Assembly: GCF_050107715.1 (NCBI RefSeq)
Contig: NZ_JBNILN010000001.1
Coordinates: forward strand, 848,068 to 912,067
Length of the DNA stretch: 64,000 nt
From: Metabacillus_B sp050107715
Lineage (GTDB): Bacteria; Bacillota; Bacilli; Bacillales; Bacillaceae
Direction of reading: 5' to 3'
In this document: positions 1-7,163 of the stretch, in pieces
How positions within the stretch are numbered: the first letter of the stretch is position 1
How the letters are laid out: each line of letters begins with the position of its first letter
Translations under genes and position numbers: made by a program
Notes under the pieces: generated by a model
What the model was told of the DNA's origin: nothing
The model's input: the letters and a program-made list of their open reading frames with translations, nothing else
The model's database searches: none

Positions 1-1319
1 ACTATTTTGTATGCATGATTTATTGTCTGTTCAGAAGCAATGACAACTACGGTTCCATTAAAATATTTGGCTATGGACTTTAATTTATATCCTAAGTCAG
101 CAGAGCTTAAAAAATTCTGTTCTAGCTGACCACGGAGTTCTCGTGGTTTTCCTGAAACAATTAGATTTACACCCATTTTTGAAGATTCCTGTGTCAATAG
201 CTTGATAAAATCTCCCACATTAGCCCTCATGTTTTCGTTTTTCTGCAATAGCGGATCAACAAAGAAACTGACATGGGCTTCTTTCCCCTTATAAATACCG
301 CCTTTTCGTAATCCTTCATTAAGTTTGCTGGTCGTACACTCGTTACCGAACCTTAGCAAAGGTGCATTCGCATTCTTCACTTCATACCCTAAATTTACTG
401 CCCTTACATTTTCTTTTGGGAAGTTTAGCATTGGCAACTTCTGTAGTATTTCATGGGTTTCTTTAAAAAGTTCCTGCATCTTTTCTGAGGGTTTCATTTT
501 AATTGCTTTAGAAGCAATTTTACTTAAATGGGTAGGTAAAGAGTCAAACGAGCAGCTTAGTTTTAACAGATGAGGTAAATATGGAAATATCGCACCCGCT
601 TTGTTCTTCACATGCACAATCATAGAAGCTGCATCAACACCAACAAGCTTTTTTGGTTCACCTTTTCGTCCATAGTAATTAATCACAGACTCTTTCAAGT
701 AAGGACTTTCATCTCCAGCTTTGTAAGGTGCTATTTCTAGAAATTCATATTCATGTGTTTTTGGGTTGTTCACATCAACTACTGAAGTACCTTTTAAAAT
801 AAAAGATTCGTTAAGATTTAGCAGTTTTAAAAGATTATCTCGGTATTCAAAACGGTGGATATAATCAAATCCAACGAAAATTTCTCCATTTTCACCTACT
901 TCTACATTAATTTGAATAGCTGGATAGATTAATAACTCCTCTGTGTTAATCGGTTTGGTCCTTTTTAATCGAAAAGCTCCTCGATCCATTACATGAGTTA
1001 ATCGTGAACGCTGCTCTAATTCCTTTTTAACCAGTCTCTCTAATAATTTTCTTTCATAAGCTTTATCTAAGCAAATAGGGCGTGCTTCATATTTTATGTA
1101 TTCATACTTGTCCCAAGAGTTTATCTCTGAAAATGATGCTAGATACTGTTCGAAGAAGACAATAGTTTGATAATTATTTCGTTTACTCAATTCATATGAT
1201 ATTTGTCCTCCCAGTGAGTATCTGTTTTCTTCGGTTGATAATGGAATAGTGTATAAATGAATAAGTAAAGAAGAAGCATTGTTGGAAGTTAGCCATTCAG
1301 AAAAATAATATTGATTCAT
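1..1319 (-). CDS. Long prokaryotic Argonaute (pAgo), N-terminal 440 residues; 3' end beyond window
   Basis: Reading the minus strand from ATG at 1319 gives 440 codons with no stop up to the left edge, so the gene is cut by the window and not visibly broken. I recognise a mesophilic Bacillales Argonaute of the Kurthia (KmAgo) type: an N domain with an ERKLLERLVKKEL helix (about residues 85-97), a PAZ-like region ending in IVHVKNKAG, LLKLSCSFDSLP and SKAIKMKPSEKM (about 235-280), and then the MID entry LRFGN ... GGIYKGKEAHVSFFVDP (about 325-355). The last visible residues, HAYKI, may begin the MID pocket for the guide 5' end. Full-length relatives have roughly 700-750 residues, so about 40% is missing, including all of PIWI. 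Members use a short nucleic-acid guide to bind or cut target nucleic acid, often invading DNA. Catalytic competence cannot be judged here. The gene is AT-rich compared with the core. An AAGGGGA ribosome site precedes the start. Confidence 0.85.
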   Translation of the reverse strand, partial: MNQYYFSEWLTSNNASSLLIHLYTIPLSTEENRYSLGGQISYELSKRNNYQTIVFFEQYLASFSEINSWDKYEYIKYEARPICLDKAYERKLLERLVKKELEQRSRLTHVMDRGAFRLKRTKPINTEELLIYPAIQINVEVGENGEIFVGFDYIHRFEYRDNLLKLLNLNESFILKGTSVVDVNNPKTHEYEFLEIAPYKAGDESPYLKESVINYYGRKGEPKKLVGVDAASMIVHVKNKAGAIFPYLPHLLKLSCSFDSLPTHLSKIASKAIKMKPSEKMQELFKETHEILQKLPMLNFPKENVRAVNLGYEVKNANAPLLRFGNECTTSKLNEGLRKGGIYKGKEAHVSFFVDPLLQKNENMRANVGDFIKLLTQESSKMGVNLIVSGKPRELRGQLEQNFLSSADLGYKLKSIAKYFNGTVVVIASEQTINHAYKI

Positions 1320-1395
1320 TTTTATTCCCCTTTTTGATAATGATGGTTTTGAAAATACCAGTAGGCAAGATTTGTGCAACAAATACGTCTAGTTG

Positions 1396-1452
1396 TGTAG
1401 ACGTCAAGTTGAATTTTACACTTTTTGCTCATTTCCTTTTTACACTTTTGCT
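1396..1452. repeat. Left terminal inverted repeat of the IS21 element
   Basis: This 57-base end aligns without gaps to the reverse complement of 3824-3880. It contains two copies of a TTACACTTTTTGC-like motif, the multiple-repeat end structure typical of IS21 transposase binding. The stop codon of istB lies inside it. Confidence 0.8.
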
Positions 1453-2207
1453 GAAAAGATACTTTTCCGATTTTTCATTCGATGACTTTCTTCATCTTCT
1501 TGCCCATGAATGACTTCTACACGATGAAGTAATCGATCCAAAATGGCTGTTGTTATGCCTTGGTCCCCAATTAAATTCCCCCATTCATCCGGACTCTTAT
1601 TGGAGGTTAGGACGATCGAACTTCGTTCGTATAAATGATTGATCAAATGAAAGAATAGGTTTGCTTCTCTATGATCCATTGCCATATACATCAAGTCATC
1701 GATAATGACCAAGTCTGCACTTCTGAGTCTCTTAAGCTGCACCTTTGACTTGTTTAAATATTCCTCTGTTTTTAAGAGCTGGATAAGCTCCCCCATCGTA
1801 ACGAAGTACACATGAAATCCTCTTTGAACGGCTTCAAGTCCCAGTCCAACTGCGATAAAAGTTTTCCCAATGCCTGGCGGACCTAAAAGGATTAGATTGT
1901 ACTGCTGCTCCAGCCAGTTCAATTCCCTAAGTTGGTTCAACTGACGGGCAGTCAACACATTTTGTCCTTCCAATTCGAATTCCTTTAACGATTTCACAAA
2001 GGGAAAGCGAGCCCATTTCATTCTTTTCTCTAGACTTTTGGCTTCTCGTTTGACCAATTCATACCGGGTAATGGACTCTAAAAACTCCAGGTAGGTCCAT
2101 GATGCCTTTTCAGCTTCGCGGAGAAGCCTTGGCAGCTCCTCCGCAGTTTCTGCTAAACGTAACTGACGAAATTGATCCTGCAGTTCATTCACTGTTTTAT
2201 TCATCAT
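1440..2207 (-). CDS. istB: IS21-family helper ATPase IstB
   Basis: IstB is the DnaC-like AAA+ ATPase that assembles on target DNA and directs the IstA transposase to the insertion site. The 255-residue protein has the usual family length. It shows a Walker A motif GPPGIGKT at residues 109-116 and a Walker B LVIIDDL near residue 170, followed by an LTSNKSPDEW segment typical of the family. Its ATG overlaps the istA stop codon (ATGA), so the two are translationally coupled. The stop lies inside the left terminal repeat. No frameshift is seen. Confidence 0.92.
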   Translation of the reverse strand: MMNKTVNELQDQFRQLRLAETAEELPRLLREAEKASWTYLEFLESITRYELVKREAKSLEKRMKWARFPFVKSLKEFELEGQNVLTARQLNQLRELNWLEQQYNLILLGPPGIGKTFIAVGLGLEAVQRGFHVYFVTMGELIQLLKTEEYLNKSKVQLKRLRSADLVIIDDLMYMAMDHREANLFFHLINHLYERSSIVLTSNKSPDEWGNLIGDQGITTAILDRLLHRVEVIHGQEDEESHRMKNRKSIFSAKV

Positions 2208-3763
2208 GCACGCCCTTCTAAAATAGAGGTGTAAGTATTTAGAGAGCGGGCAGAGGCCTTGATTCCGGAATGTCTAGTTGAGTGGGCCTCGTGAGAATTG
2301 ATTTCATGCCCCGGGGCATGACTGGATAAATGATAGTGATGGGCCATGTCCCGGAAATCATTGCCGCTATACAGCCCTTCAGTCATACACTTGGTCATAA
2401 CCGCATCTATACTGGCTGAATACTTTTGGATCACCTCATGAATGATGGAGAAGTGTTCCCGCCGATACCTAGGGTATCGTTTACTGATTTCATCAAGATA
2501 GACGCCTGCTTGCCTCTGATCGGTAAAATAGGAGATTAACCCCTGCTTTAATTCATTGATCCCTTTCGACCGATCACGTGTATGACTGCGATTTTGAATC
2601 AGCTTTCCTTTCTCTAAGCTGATTTCGTGCTCAGCCAGGATTTCCCCCTCGACCTGTTCTCGAATAATAAGTGTTTGAGGTTTTCCTGCTTTAACTTCAA
2701 TGAAAACAAGGTTCTCAGAATGGGTTTGATAGGTTCCAAGCGGGACCGAATATCGATTTGACTTATAACGTATCGTGTTGTCCTTGCTAACACTTCTTGT
2801 TATACTCTGGGTATGGGTGCTTTCATAGGAAAGCAGTGAAGAGACTGGCTGTAAGTGTTGCTTTTCGAGGAGAAACACTTCTGCTGGTCTTTTTTTCGTT
2901 GTTTGATGAACCTGATGGTTCCCGGTCCGATGGAGCCATTGTAAGGCACGCTGATTCCAGTCCTCTATGTCGCTGAACACTCGGCTGTCCGCAAAATTGC
3001 CTTTTATGTACTTCACCACGTTTTCAATCATGCCCTTTGATTCCGGATCAGCGCGTCTGCATAGATGGACCTTAAACTTGCGTTCACTCACATACCGTTG
3101 AAATTCAGCGGTTAAAAGCAGCTGTCCCGCATTCTCGCTGACTGCAATCAAGTGATCCTGATCATAGACCATCTCCTCCGTACGTCCTCCATAAAATTGA
3201 AAGGCATGCTCATGGCACCGGATCGCATCTTTTGTGGTGAAAGGACGTGTCTGCCATTCCATATATTTTTGTCTGGAGTGCGCCATCACAAACGCAATGA
3301 AGTGCAGCTTGATCTCCTTGTTGTCACTCGTCCTTTGCTTTGTCTCTCCCCAATCAACCTGGAGTTGCTTACCCATTGGCTGCTCAGGAACGGCCTCATA
3401 CTGGCGCACTTTCACTTTCTTTTCAATCTGATAGATCTCCCTAATTTCTTTTACATAAGAGCGTACCGTACTTCCTCCGACTGCCAGATCAGGATATCTC
3501 TCAAGCAGCCAATCATGAATTTGTGCGCCACTCAAATGAGGGTACTCTTCTAACCAGGCAAGAATCCAATCTTTGTATTCGTCTAATTTTTTCTTCCTCC
3601 CATGTGGCTGAACTGAATAGGCCCTTGCTTCTTCCAAAGTCATTTCTAGATATTTATAAACCGTTGGCCTAGATATCTTAAGCTCCTTGGCAATTTGTGC
3701 TACTTTAAATTTCCGTTTATGCAATTCCTGAATCTTTACATACAACACTAACTTATCCTCCAA
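2204..3763 (-). CDS. istA: IS21-family transposase IstA
   Basis: IstA is the DDE-type transposase that cuts and joins the element ends. The 519-residue product starts at TTG 3763, supported by GGAGG ten bases upstream. An N-terminal helix-turn-helix (VAQIAKELKISRPTVYKYL, about 21-39) precedes the RNase H-like core. Candidate catalytic acids are D137 in VDWGE, D201 or D203 in VYDQDH, and E247 in KGMIENVVKYIK. The C-terminal part is the family's beta-barrel and tail. It is complete, overlaps istB by four bases and reads towards the Argonaute gene. Confidence 0.92.
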   Translation of the reverse strand: MEDKLVLYVKIQELHKRKFKVAQIAKELKISRPTVYKYLEMTLEEARAYSVQPHGRKKKLDEYKDWILAWLEEYPHLSGAQIHDWLLERYPDLAVGGSTVRSYVKEIREIYQIEKKVKVRQYEAVPEQPMGKQLQVDWGETKQRTSDNKEIKLHFIAFVMAHSRQKYMEWQTRPFTTKDAIRCHEHAFQFYGGRTEEMVYDQDHLIAVSENAGQLLLTAEFQRYVSERKFKVHLCRRADPESKGMIENVVKYIKGNFADSRVFSDIEDWNQRALQWLHRTGNHQVHQTTKKRPAEVFLLEKQHLQPVSSLLSYESTHTQSITRSVSKDNTIRYKSNRYSVPLGTYQTHSENLVFIEVKAGKPQTLIIREQVEGEILAEHEISLEKGKLIQNRSHTRDRSKGINELKQGLISYFTDQRQAGVYLDEISKRYPRYRREHFSIIHEVIQKYSASIDAVMTKCMTEGLYSGNDFRDMAHHYHLSSHAPGHEINSHEAHSTRHSGIKASARSLNTYTSILEGRA

Positions 3764-3823
3764 AATCCTATCCTCCAGTAAAATAACGTCTCCAACTATT
3801 TTACTAGATTTTTAGGTTAATAA

Positions 3824-3880
3824 AGCAAAAGTGTAAAATCTAACTAAGCAAAAACTGTTAACTTTATTTTAGCGTTTACA
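3824..3880. repeat. Right terminal inverted repeat of the IS21 element
   Basis: This is the mirror of the left end. Reading inward from 3880, TGTAAACG is followed by the two TTTTTGCT and TTTTACACTTTTGCT motifs at the same spacing as on the left. The GTTG target duplicate follows at 3881-3884. Confidence 0.8.
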
Positions 3881-3980
3881 GTTGTGCGTCCATTATTTTT
3901 CTATTTCAAGTATTAAAGTTAATAAATCACTTACTTGTTAGAAATAATTAATTCCAGCTACTAGTAAAATTATAACAAAA

Positions 3981-4009
3981 AATTCCACTCTGCAAGTAAA
4001 AGTGGAATT
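3981..4009 (-). terminator. Possible rho-independent terminator
   Basis: A 9-bp perfect stem (AATTCCACT with AGTGGAATT) is followed on the minus strand by a run of six T. No minus-strand gene is recognisable just upstream, so the parent transcript is unknown. The rest of 3881-4300 holds no gene I can support; before the IS insertion it was probably the region upstream of the Argonaute gene. Confidence 0.5.
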
Positions 4010-4307
4010 CCTTTAGTAAGTTCTATCCATGGAATAATCCATAACCTCACATACTTATGATACGGCTTACCTTCTTGTGTTGGAGGAAGTCGATCTCCTT
4101 ATAACTTTTGTTAGGTAGAACACTCAAATGTACGAAGTGTCCATTGAGTACGCAAGAAGTATTCGAAAATAATCGATATTGGAACGAAAAACTGTGCGTA
4201 TTTATAACTCCGAAGGTACCTCTATTTTAGCTCCAGTTTTCACAGCCCCCCTAAACAGGGGCAATGATCGGCATTATAATGATAACCAACAATTTCCAAA
4301 ATAACGC

Positions 4308-4337
4308 TTGCCTTAAAGGTACTTTAAGGTTTAGGAT
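4308..4337 (+). promoter_or_regulatory. MerR-type promoter with dyad operator
   Basis: TTGCCT (4308-4313) and TAGGAT (4332-4337) are separated by a long 18-base spacer. The spacer region is filled by a perfect dyad, CCTTAAAG-GTA-CTTTAAGG (4311-4329). Overlong spacers with a central dyad are the hallmark of MerR-activated promoters. The site precedes the MerR remnant and its aldo/keto reductase partner. Confidence 0.7.
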
Positions 4338-4378
4338 GAGGAAGAACCAGTTGATACCGCCTTAAAATAACCCGGCCA

Positions 4379-4775
4379 ATGGCATTCACAATAAAAGAAG
4401 ATTCAGAGCAGCTTGGTTGCCCGGCTCATACGATTCGTTTTTACGAGAAGGAGGGATTGATACCCTACATTAAGAAAGATAAGAACGGGAATCGACTGTT
4501 CGAACAAGATAGCCTAGATGATCTGTTTCAGGGCGACAGGGATGAAGCTCTAGTTGCTGAAGGAGATGGTGGATCTTGCGCTCGATGGTGATTCTACGAT
4601 TCCACAACGTAAAGCGATCTTGAACCAGTACAAGGAAGATTTATTTCGCCGTCAGAACGAATTGACCGAAGCGCTCGACGCCGTCAATAACAAGCTGTCG
4701 ATATACGAAGACATCGAGAAAGGGAGCATCCCTTACGAGAGCCAGTTGTTAATCAAGATGGAGGAGTCAGAGTGA
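4379..4775 (+). pseudogene. Decayed MerR-family transcriptional regulator
   Basis: The N-terminal reading frame (from 4379) encodes a typical MerR winged helix: MAFTIKEDSEQLG, then HTIRFYEKEGLIPY and NGNRLFEQDSLD. After that it runs into unrelated sequence and stops at 4591. The family's C-terminal part continues in another frame from about 4557 (LKEMVDLALDGDST, a DLFRRQNEL coiled coil, IYEDIEKG) and stops at 4775. Relative to the family, one or more small deletions have removed the second half of the wing region and shifted the frame. The operator-like dyad and downstream reductase gene remain intact, so the reductase may be expressed without its regulator. Confidence 0.75.
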
Positions 4776-4803
4776 CACCAAACCTAGAGTGAGGGATTAA
4801 CAA

Positions 4804-5775
4804 ATGCAGCAAAAAAAATTGGGCAATAGCAATATCCTCGTCTCTTCAATCGGACTGGGAATTATGGGAATGTCTCCAGGCATGTACGGGGAAACTAACG
4901 ACTTACAGTCAATCAAAACGATCCATCGTGCTTTGGATATAGGCGTCACGATGTTCGATACCGCGGACGTGTACGGGAACGGGCATAACGAAAAGCTGCT
5001 CGGCCGTGCTCTTCAAGGTCGTCGCGAGCAAGCCATTATCGCCACCAAGTTCTCGTACACTCCAAATTTCGAGAGCATCAGTGGCCATCCTGACTACGTT
5101 AAGAAAGTAGTGGAGGATAGCCTTCGCCGTTTGAATACGGATTACATCGATATATACTACCAACACCGTGTCGATCCAGAAATCCAGATAGAGGAGACGG
5201 TCGGAGCGATGGCAGACTTGGTCAAAGCAGGCAAAGTTCGGGCGCTCGGCCTGTCTGAGGCTTCCGCTTCCACCATTCGCCGCGCTCATGACGTGTATCC
5301 GATCTCCGTGCTACAGAGTGAGTATTCGCTATGGAGCCGTGACATCGAAGAGGAGATACTCCCTACCGTAAGAGAGCTGGGGATTACCCATGTGGCCTAC
5401 AGTCCACTGAGCAGAGGCTTTATATCCGGAGAGCTTCGCACTTTCGAGGATCTGGCCGACGACGATCTTCGAAGATGGATGCCGCGGTTCCAAGGAGACA
5501 ACTTTCGGAAGAACATTGAGGTTGTCGACAAGATTAAGGAGATCGCGATGGAGAAGAACTGTACACCATCCCAACTGGCGATTGCCTGGACGATTGCCAA
5601 CGGGGCGCTACCTATCCCGGGTACGAAGCGTATCAAGTACCTGGAGGAAAATGCGGCCGCGGCTAATATCCTTCTCATGAAGGAGGACCTTGAACGAATC
5701 GATCAGGTCAGCCCCAAGAATGCCGTTCACGGCACGCGTTATATGAAAGAACAGATGACACTGCTCGACGGCTAA
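4804..5775 (+). CDS. Aldo/keto reductase
   Basis: This 323-residue NADPH-dependent aldo/keto reductase is of the YajO/GSP69-like class, with a TIM-barrel fold in the cytosol. The start MQQKKLGNSNILVSSIGLG is typical. Catalytic tetrad candidates are D52 and Y57 in FDTADVYG, K82 in IATKFSY, and H121 in YYQHRVDP. The cofactor segment AYSPLSRGFISG follows. The C-terminal INPG-like element reads ALPIPGTKRIKYLEEN. It lies 28 bases after the MerR remnant, an arrangement seen for regulators that induce detoxifying reductases. The natural substrate is unknown. Codon use looks more GC-rich than the Argonaute gene, suggesting a different origin. Confidence 0.9.
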   Translation: MQQKKLGNSNILVSSIGLGIMGMSPGMYGETNDLQSIKTIHRALDIGVTMFDTADVYGNGHNEKLLGRALQGRREQAIIATKFSYTPNFESISGHPDYVKKVVEDSLRRLNTDYIDIYYQHRVDPEIQIEETVGAMADLVKAGKVRALGLSEASASTIRRAHDVYPISVLQSEYSLWSRDIEEEILPTVRELGITHVAYSPLSRGFISGELRTFEDLADDDLRRWMPRFQGDNFRKNIEVVDKIKEIAMEKNCTPSQLAIAWTIANGALPIPGTKRIKYLEENAAAANILLMKEDLERIDQVSPKNAVHGTRYMKEQMTLLDG

Positions 5776-5793
5776 ACTATAATCAGAAGAAGC

Positions 5794-5823
5794 AATGGTC
5801 CACGGGCTCCGTGGACCATTTGC
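5794..5823 (+). terminator. Terminator of the aldo/keto reductase gene
   Basis: A perfect 11-12 bp stem (AATGGTCCACGG / CCGTGGACCATT) with a GCT loop lies 18 bases after the stop codon. The T-run is short (TTTG), so efficiency is uncertain. From here to the rlmH stop (5824-6195) I see no gene or clear signal. Confidence 0.6.
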
Positions 5824-6195
5824 AATTGGATATTTTCTCTGGAAGTCTGCAGCCGTGAACGCTCGTTTTACAGATCAAATCAAAATCGCTCCAAGCTTTT
5901 GGACGAGCCTGAGAGAAATAGGATATGATCCATTCAATCCGTCATATCCGAAATCTTGACCTGATTCTTGGACTCCCGATATGAGATATGGCCATTTTTT
6001 TTCAGCGGTCCTATGTAAGCGATAGACATTAGCTTACCAGTAGTTATCTCTATCTTATCATGAACATATTTTTTATTTAGCATAGCTCTCTTTTCATGTA
6101 GCTTATGAAAAGGATGTATTCCAAGAGGGACTATATTCTTGAGTCATTTCCGTGAGAGTGTCTCATCAAAATTTTGTCTTTTCTTTGTTTTACCA

Positions 6196-6675
6196 TCACT
6201 TGTGATAAGGTTCCCCCCGCACAATCCGAAACGCCCGATAAACCTGCTCGACCAAAATCAGTCTCATAAGCTGATGCGGAAATGTCATCTTCGAGAACGA
6301 CAGTGTATCATTCGCCCGCTTCATCACCGCATCACTCAACCCAAGCGATCCCCCAATGACGAATGCCACCTTACTTTTCCCGTAAGTCGCGAGCCTGTCC
6401 AGATCAGCTGCCAGCTGCTCCGACGATTTCATTTTCCCTTGGATCGCCAGGGCAATGACATGAGTATCATCCGAAATCTTCGCCAAAATTCGTTCGCCTT
6501 CTTTGTCTTTGACGATTTTCATATCCTGCTCACTTAAATTTTCCGGTGCTTTTTCGTCGGCAAGCTCGATGATTTCCATTTTGGTGTAAGGGCCAAGCCT
6601 CTTCAGATATTCGTCGATTCCTTGCTTTAGGTATTTTTCTTTTAGTTTTCCTACGGTTACGATCGTTATATTCAC
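6196..6675 (-). CDS. rlmH: 23S rRNA (pseudouridine1915-N3)-methyltransferase RlmH
   Basis: RlmH methylates pseudouridine 1915 in helix 69 of 23S rRNA on assembled ribosomes, using S-adenosylmethionine. The 159-residue product has the full family length and SPOUT fold. It begins MNITIVTVGKLKEKYL, has the SAM-binding glycine segment VIGGSLGLSD (about 106-115), and ends in the conserved RIVRGEPYHK. It is the B. subtilis yydA orthologue and closes the wal-htrC gene block. Its 3' end is the SCC integration site in staphylococci; here accessory genes also begin immediately beyond it. Confidence 0.95.
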   Translation of the reverse strand: MNITIVTVGKLKEKYLKQGIDEYLKRLGPYTKMEIIELADEKAPENLSEQDMKIVKDKEGERILAKISDDTHVIALAIQGKMKSSEQLAADLDRLATYGKSKVAFVIGGSLGLSDAVMKRANDTLSFSKMTFPHQLMRLILVEQVYRAFRIVRGEPYHK

Positions 6676-6985
6676 AGGTTATCCCCACTTTAAAAACATG
6701 TTATTCACAAATGTTATCCACAGTTGTGTATTTCCCATCCACATTGTGTGGCGAATGTTTATTCTCCTACCATATATACAGCAGGGTTTTCGCATAATTC
6801 ACAGGTTGTGGATAACCTGTTTGTTTCTTCAATTTTTATTATTTCCGGAGCTAGTTCGTGCTCGTCAACATACATATCAATTGCTGTTTCGACATGATCT
6901 GCGCATGCTTTCATGGTGTTCCCTCCTTATCCACAGGTGGATTCTTCTTTTATTTTACACGAAATGATCGATTTATCCACATCTT
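6676..6985. promoter_or_regulatory. DnaA-box cluster upstream of rlmH
   Basis: Five perfect TTATNCACA boxes occur within about 280 bases: plus strand at 6701-6709, 6714-6722, 6927-6935 and 6973-6981, and minus strand at 6807-6815. One-mismatch boxes lie at 6669, 6679 and 6794. In B. subtilis a DnaA-box cluster at yydA (rlmH) is one of several origin-proximal clusters that bind DnaA and restrain initiation. The position here matches it. Confidence 0.85.
6759..6914 (-). CDS. Small CxxH/CxxC protein (BA_5709-type family)
   Basis: A 51-residue open frame starts at ATG 6914, eight bases after a strong GGAGG site. It carries CADH at residues 4-7 and CELC at residues 38-41. This pair of metal-ligand motifs defines a small conserved Bacillales family usually found between the htrA-like gene and rlmH, as here. 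The function is unknown; the cysteines and histidine suggest a bound zinc. The coding sequence overlaps several DnaA boxes, so its sequence serves two purposes. Confidence 0.8.
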   Translation of the reverse strand: MKACADHVETAIDMYVDEHELAPEIIKIEETNRLSTTCELCENPAVYMVGE

Positions 6986-7010
6986 CCAAGTTGAAAAGAC
7001 GGCAAATAAA

Positions 7011-7040
7011 AACCCCAAAGTGCTTATGCATTCCGGGGTT
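7011..7040 (-). terminator. Weak terminator after htrC
   Basis: On the minus strand AACCCC and GGGGTT pair around an 18-base loop and are followed by TTTTTATTT. The stem is short, so read-through into the CxxH and rlmH genes is likely. Confidence 0.45.
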
Positions 7041-7163
7041 CCTGAGCTCACTCTATGTCAGGCTTATTGGAGGCGGGACAGGTAAGGACCACAGATGCGC
7101 AGCATCGAGGCCGCTCACCAGCCGCCTCCCTGAAAGGGAGTCCTGATCCGCCTCCAGACTTCT

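Larger units (their letters stand above)
1396..3880 (-). mobile_element. Complete IS21-family insertion sequence with 4-bp target duplication
   Basis: This element of about 2.5 kb carries istA and istB. Its termini begin TGTAGACG on the left and TGTAAACG on the right (reading inward), followed by alignable internal repeats containing TTTTTGCT and TTTTACACTTTTGCT. The same four bases, GTTG, stand immediately outside both ends (1392-1395 and 3881-3884), as expected for an IS21 target-site duplication. Both genes are uninterrupted, so the element looks recent and possibly active. It lies between the Argonaute start and that gene's original upstream DNA, with istAB pointing towards the Argonaute gene. 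Confidence 0.9.

Noticed and set aside
325..573. Plus-strand open frame of 82 codons in the Argonaute region
   Set aside because: It lies antisense inside the 440-codon minus-strand Argonaute frame, which has clear family motifs.
4010..4300. Possible remnant gene between the hairpin at 3981-4009 and the MerR promoter
   Set aside because: Neither strand gives a frame with recognisable protein motifs. Left as unassigned.
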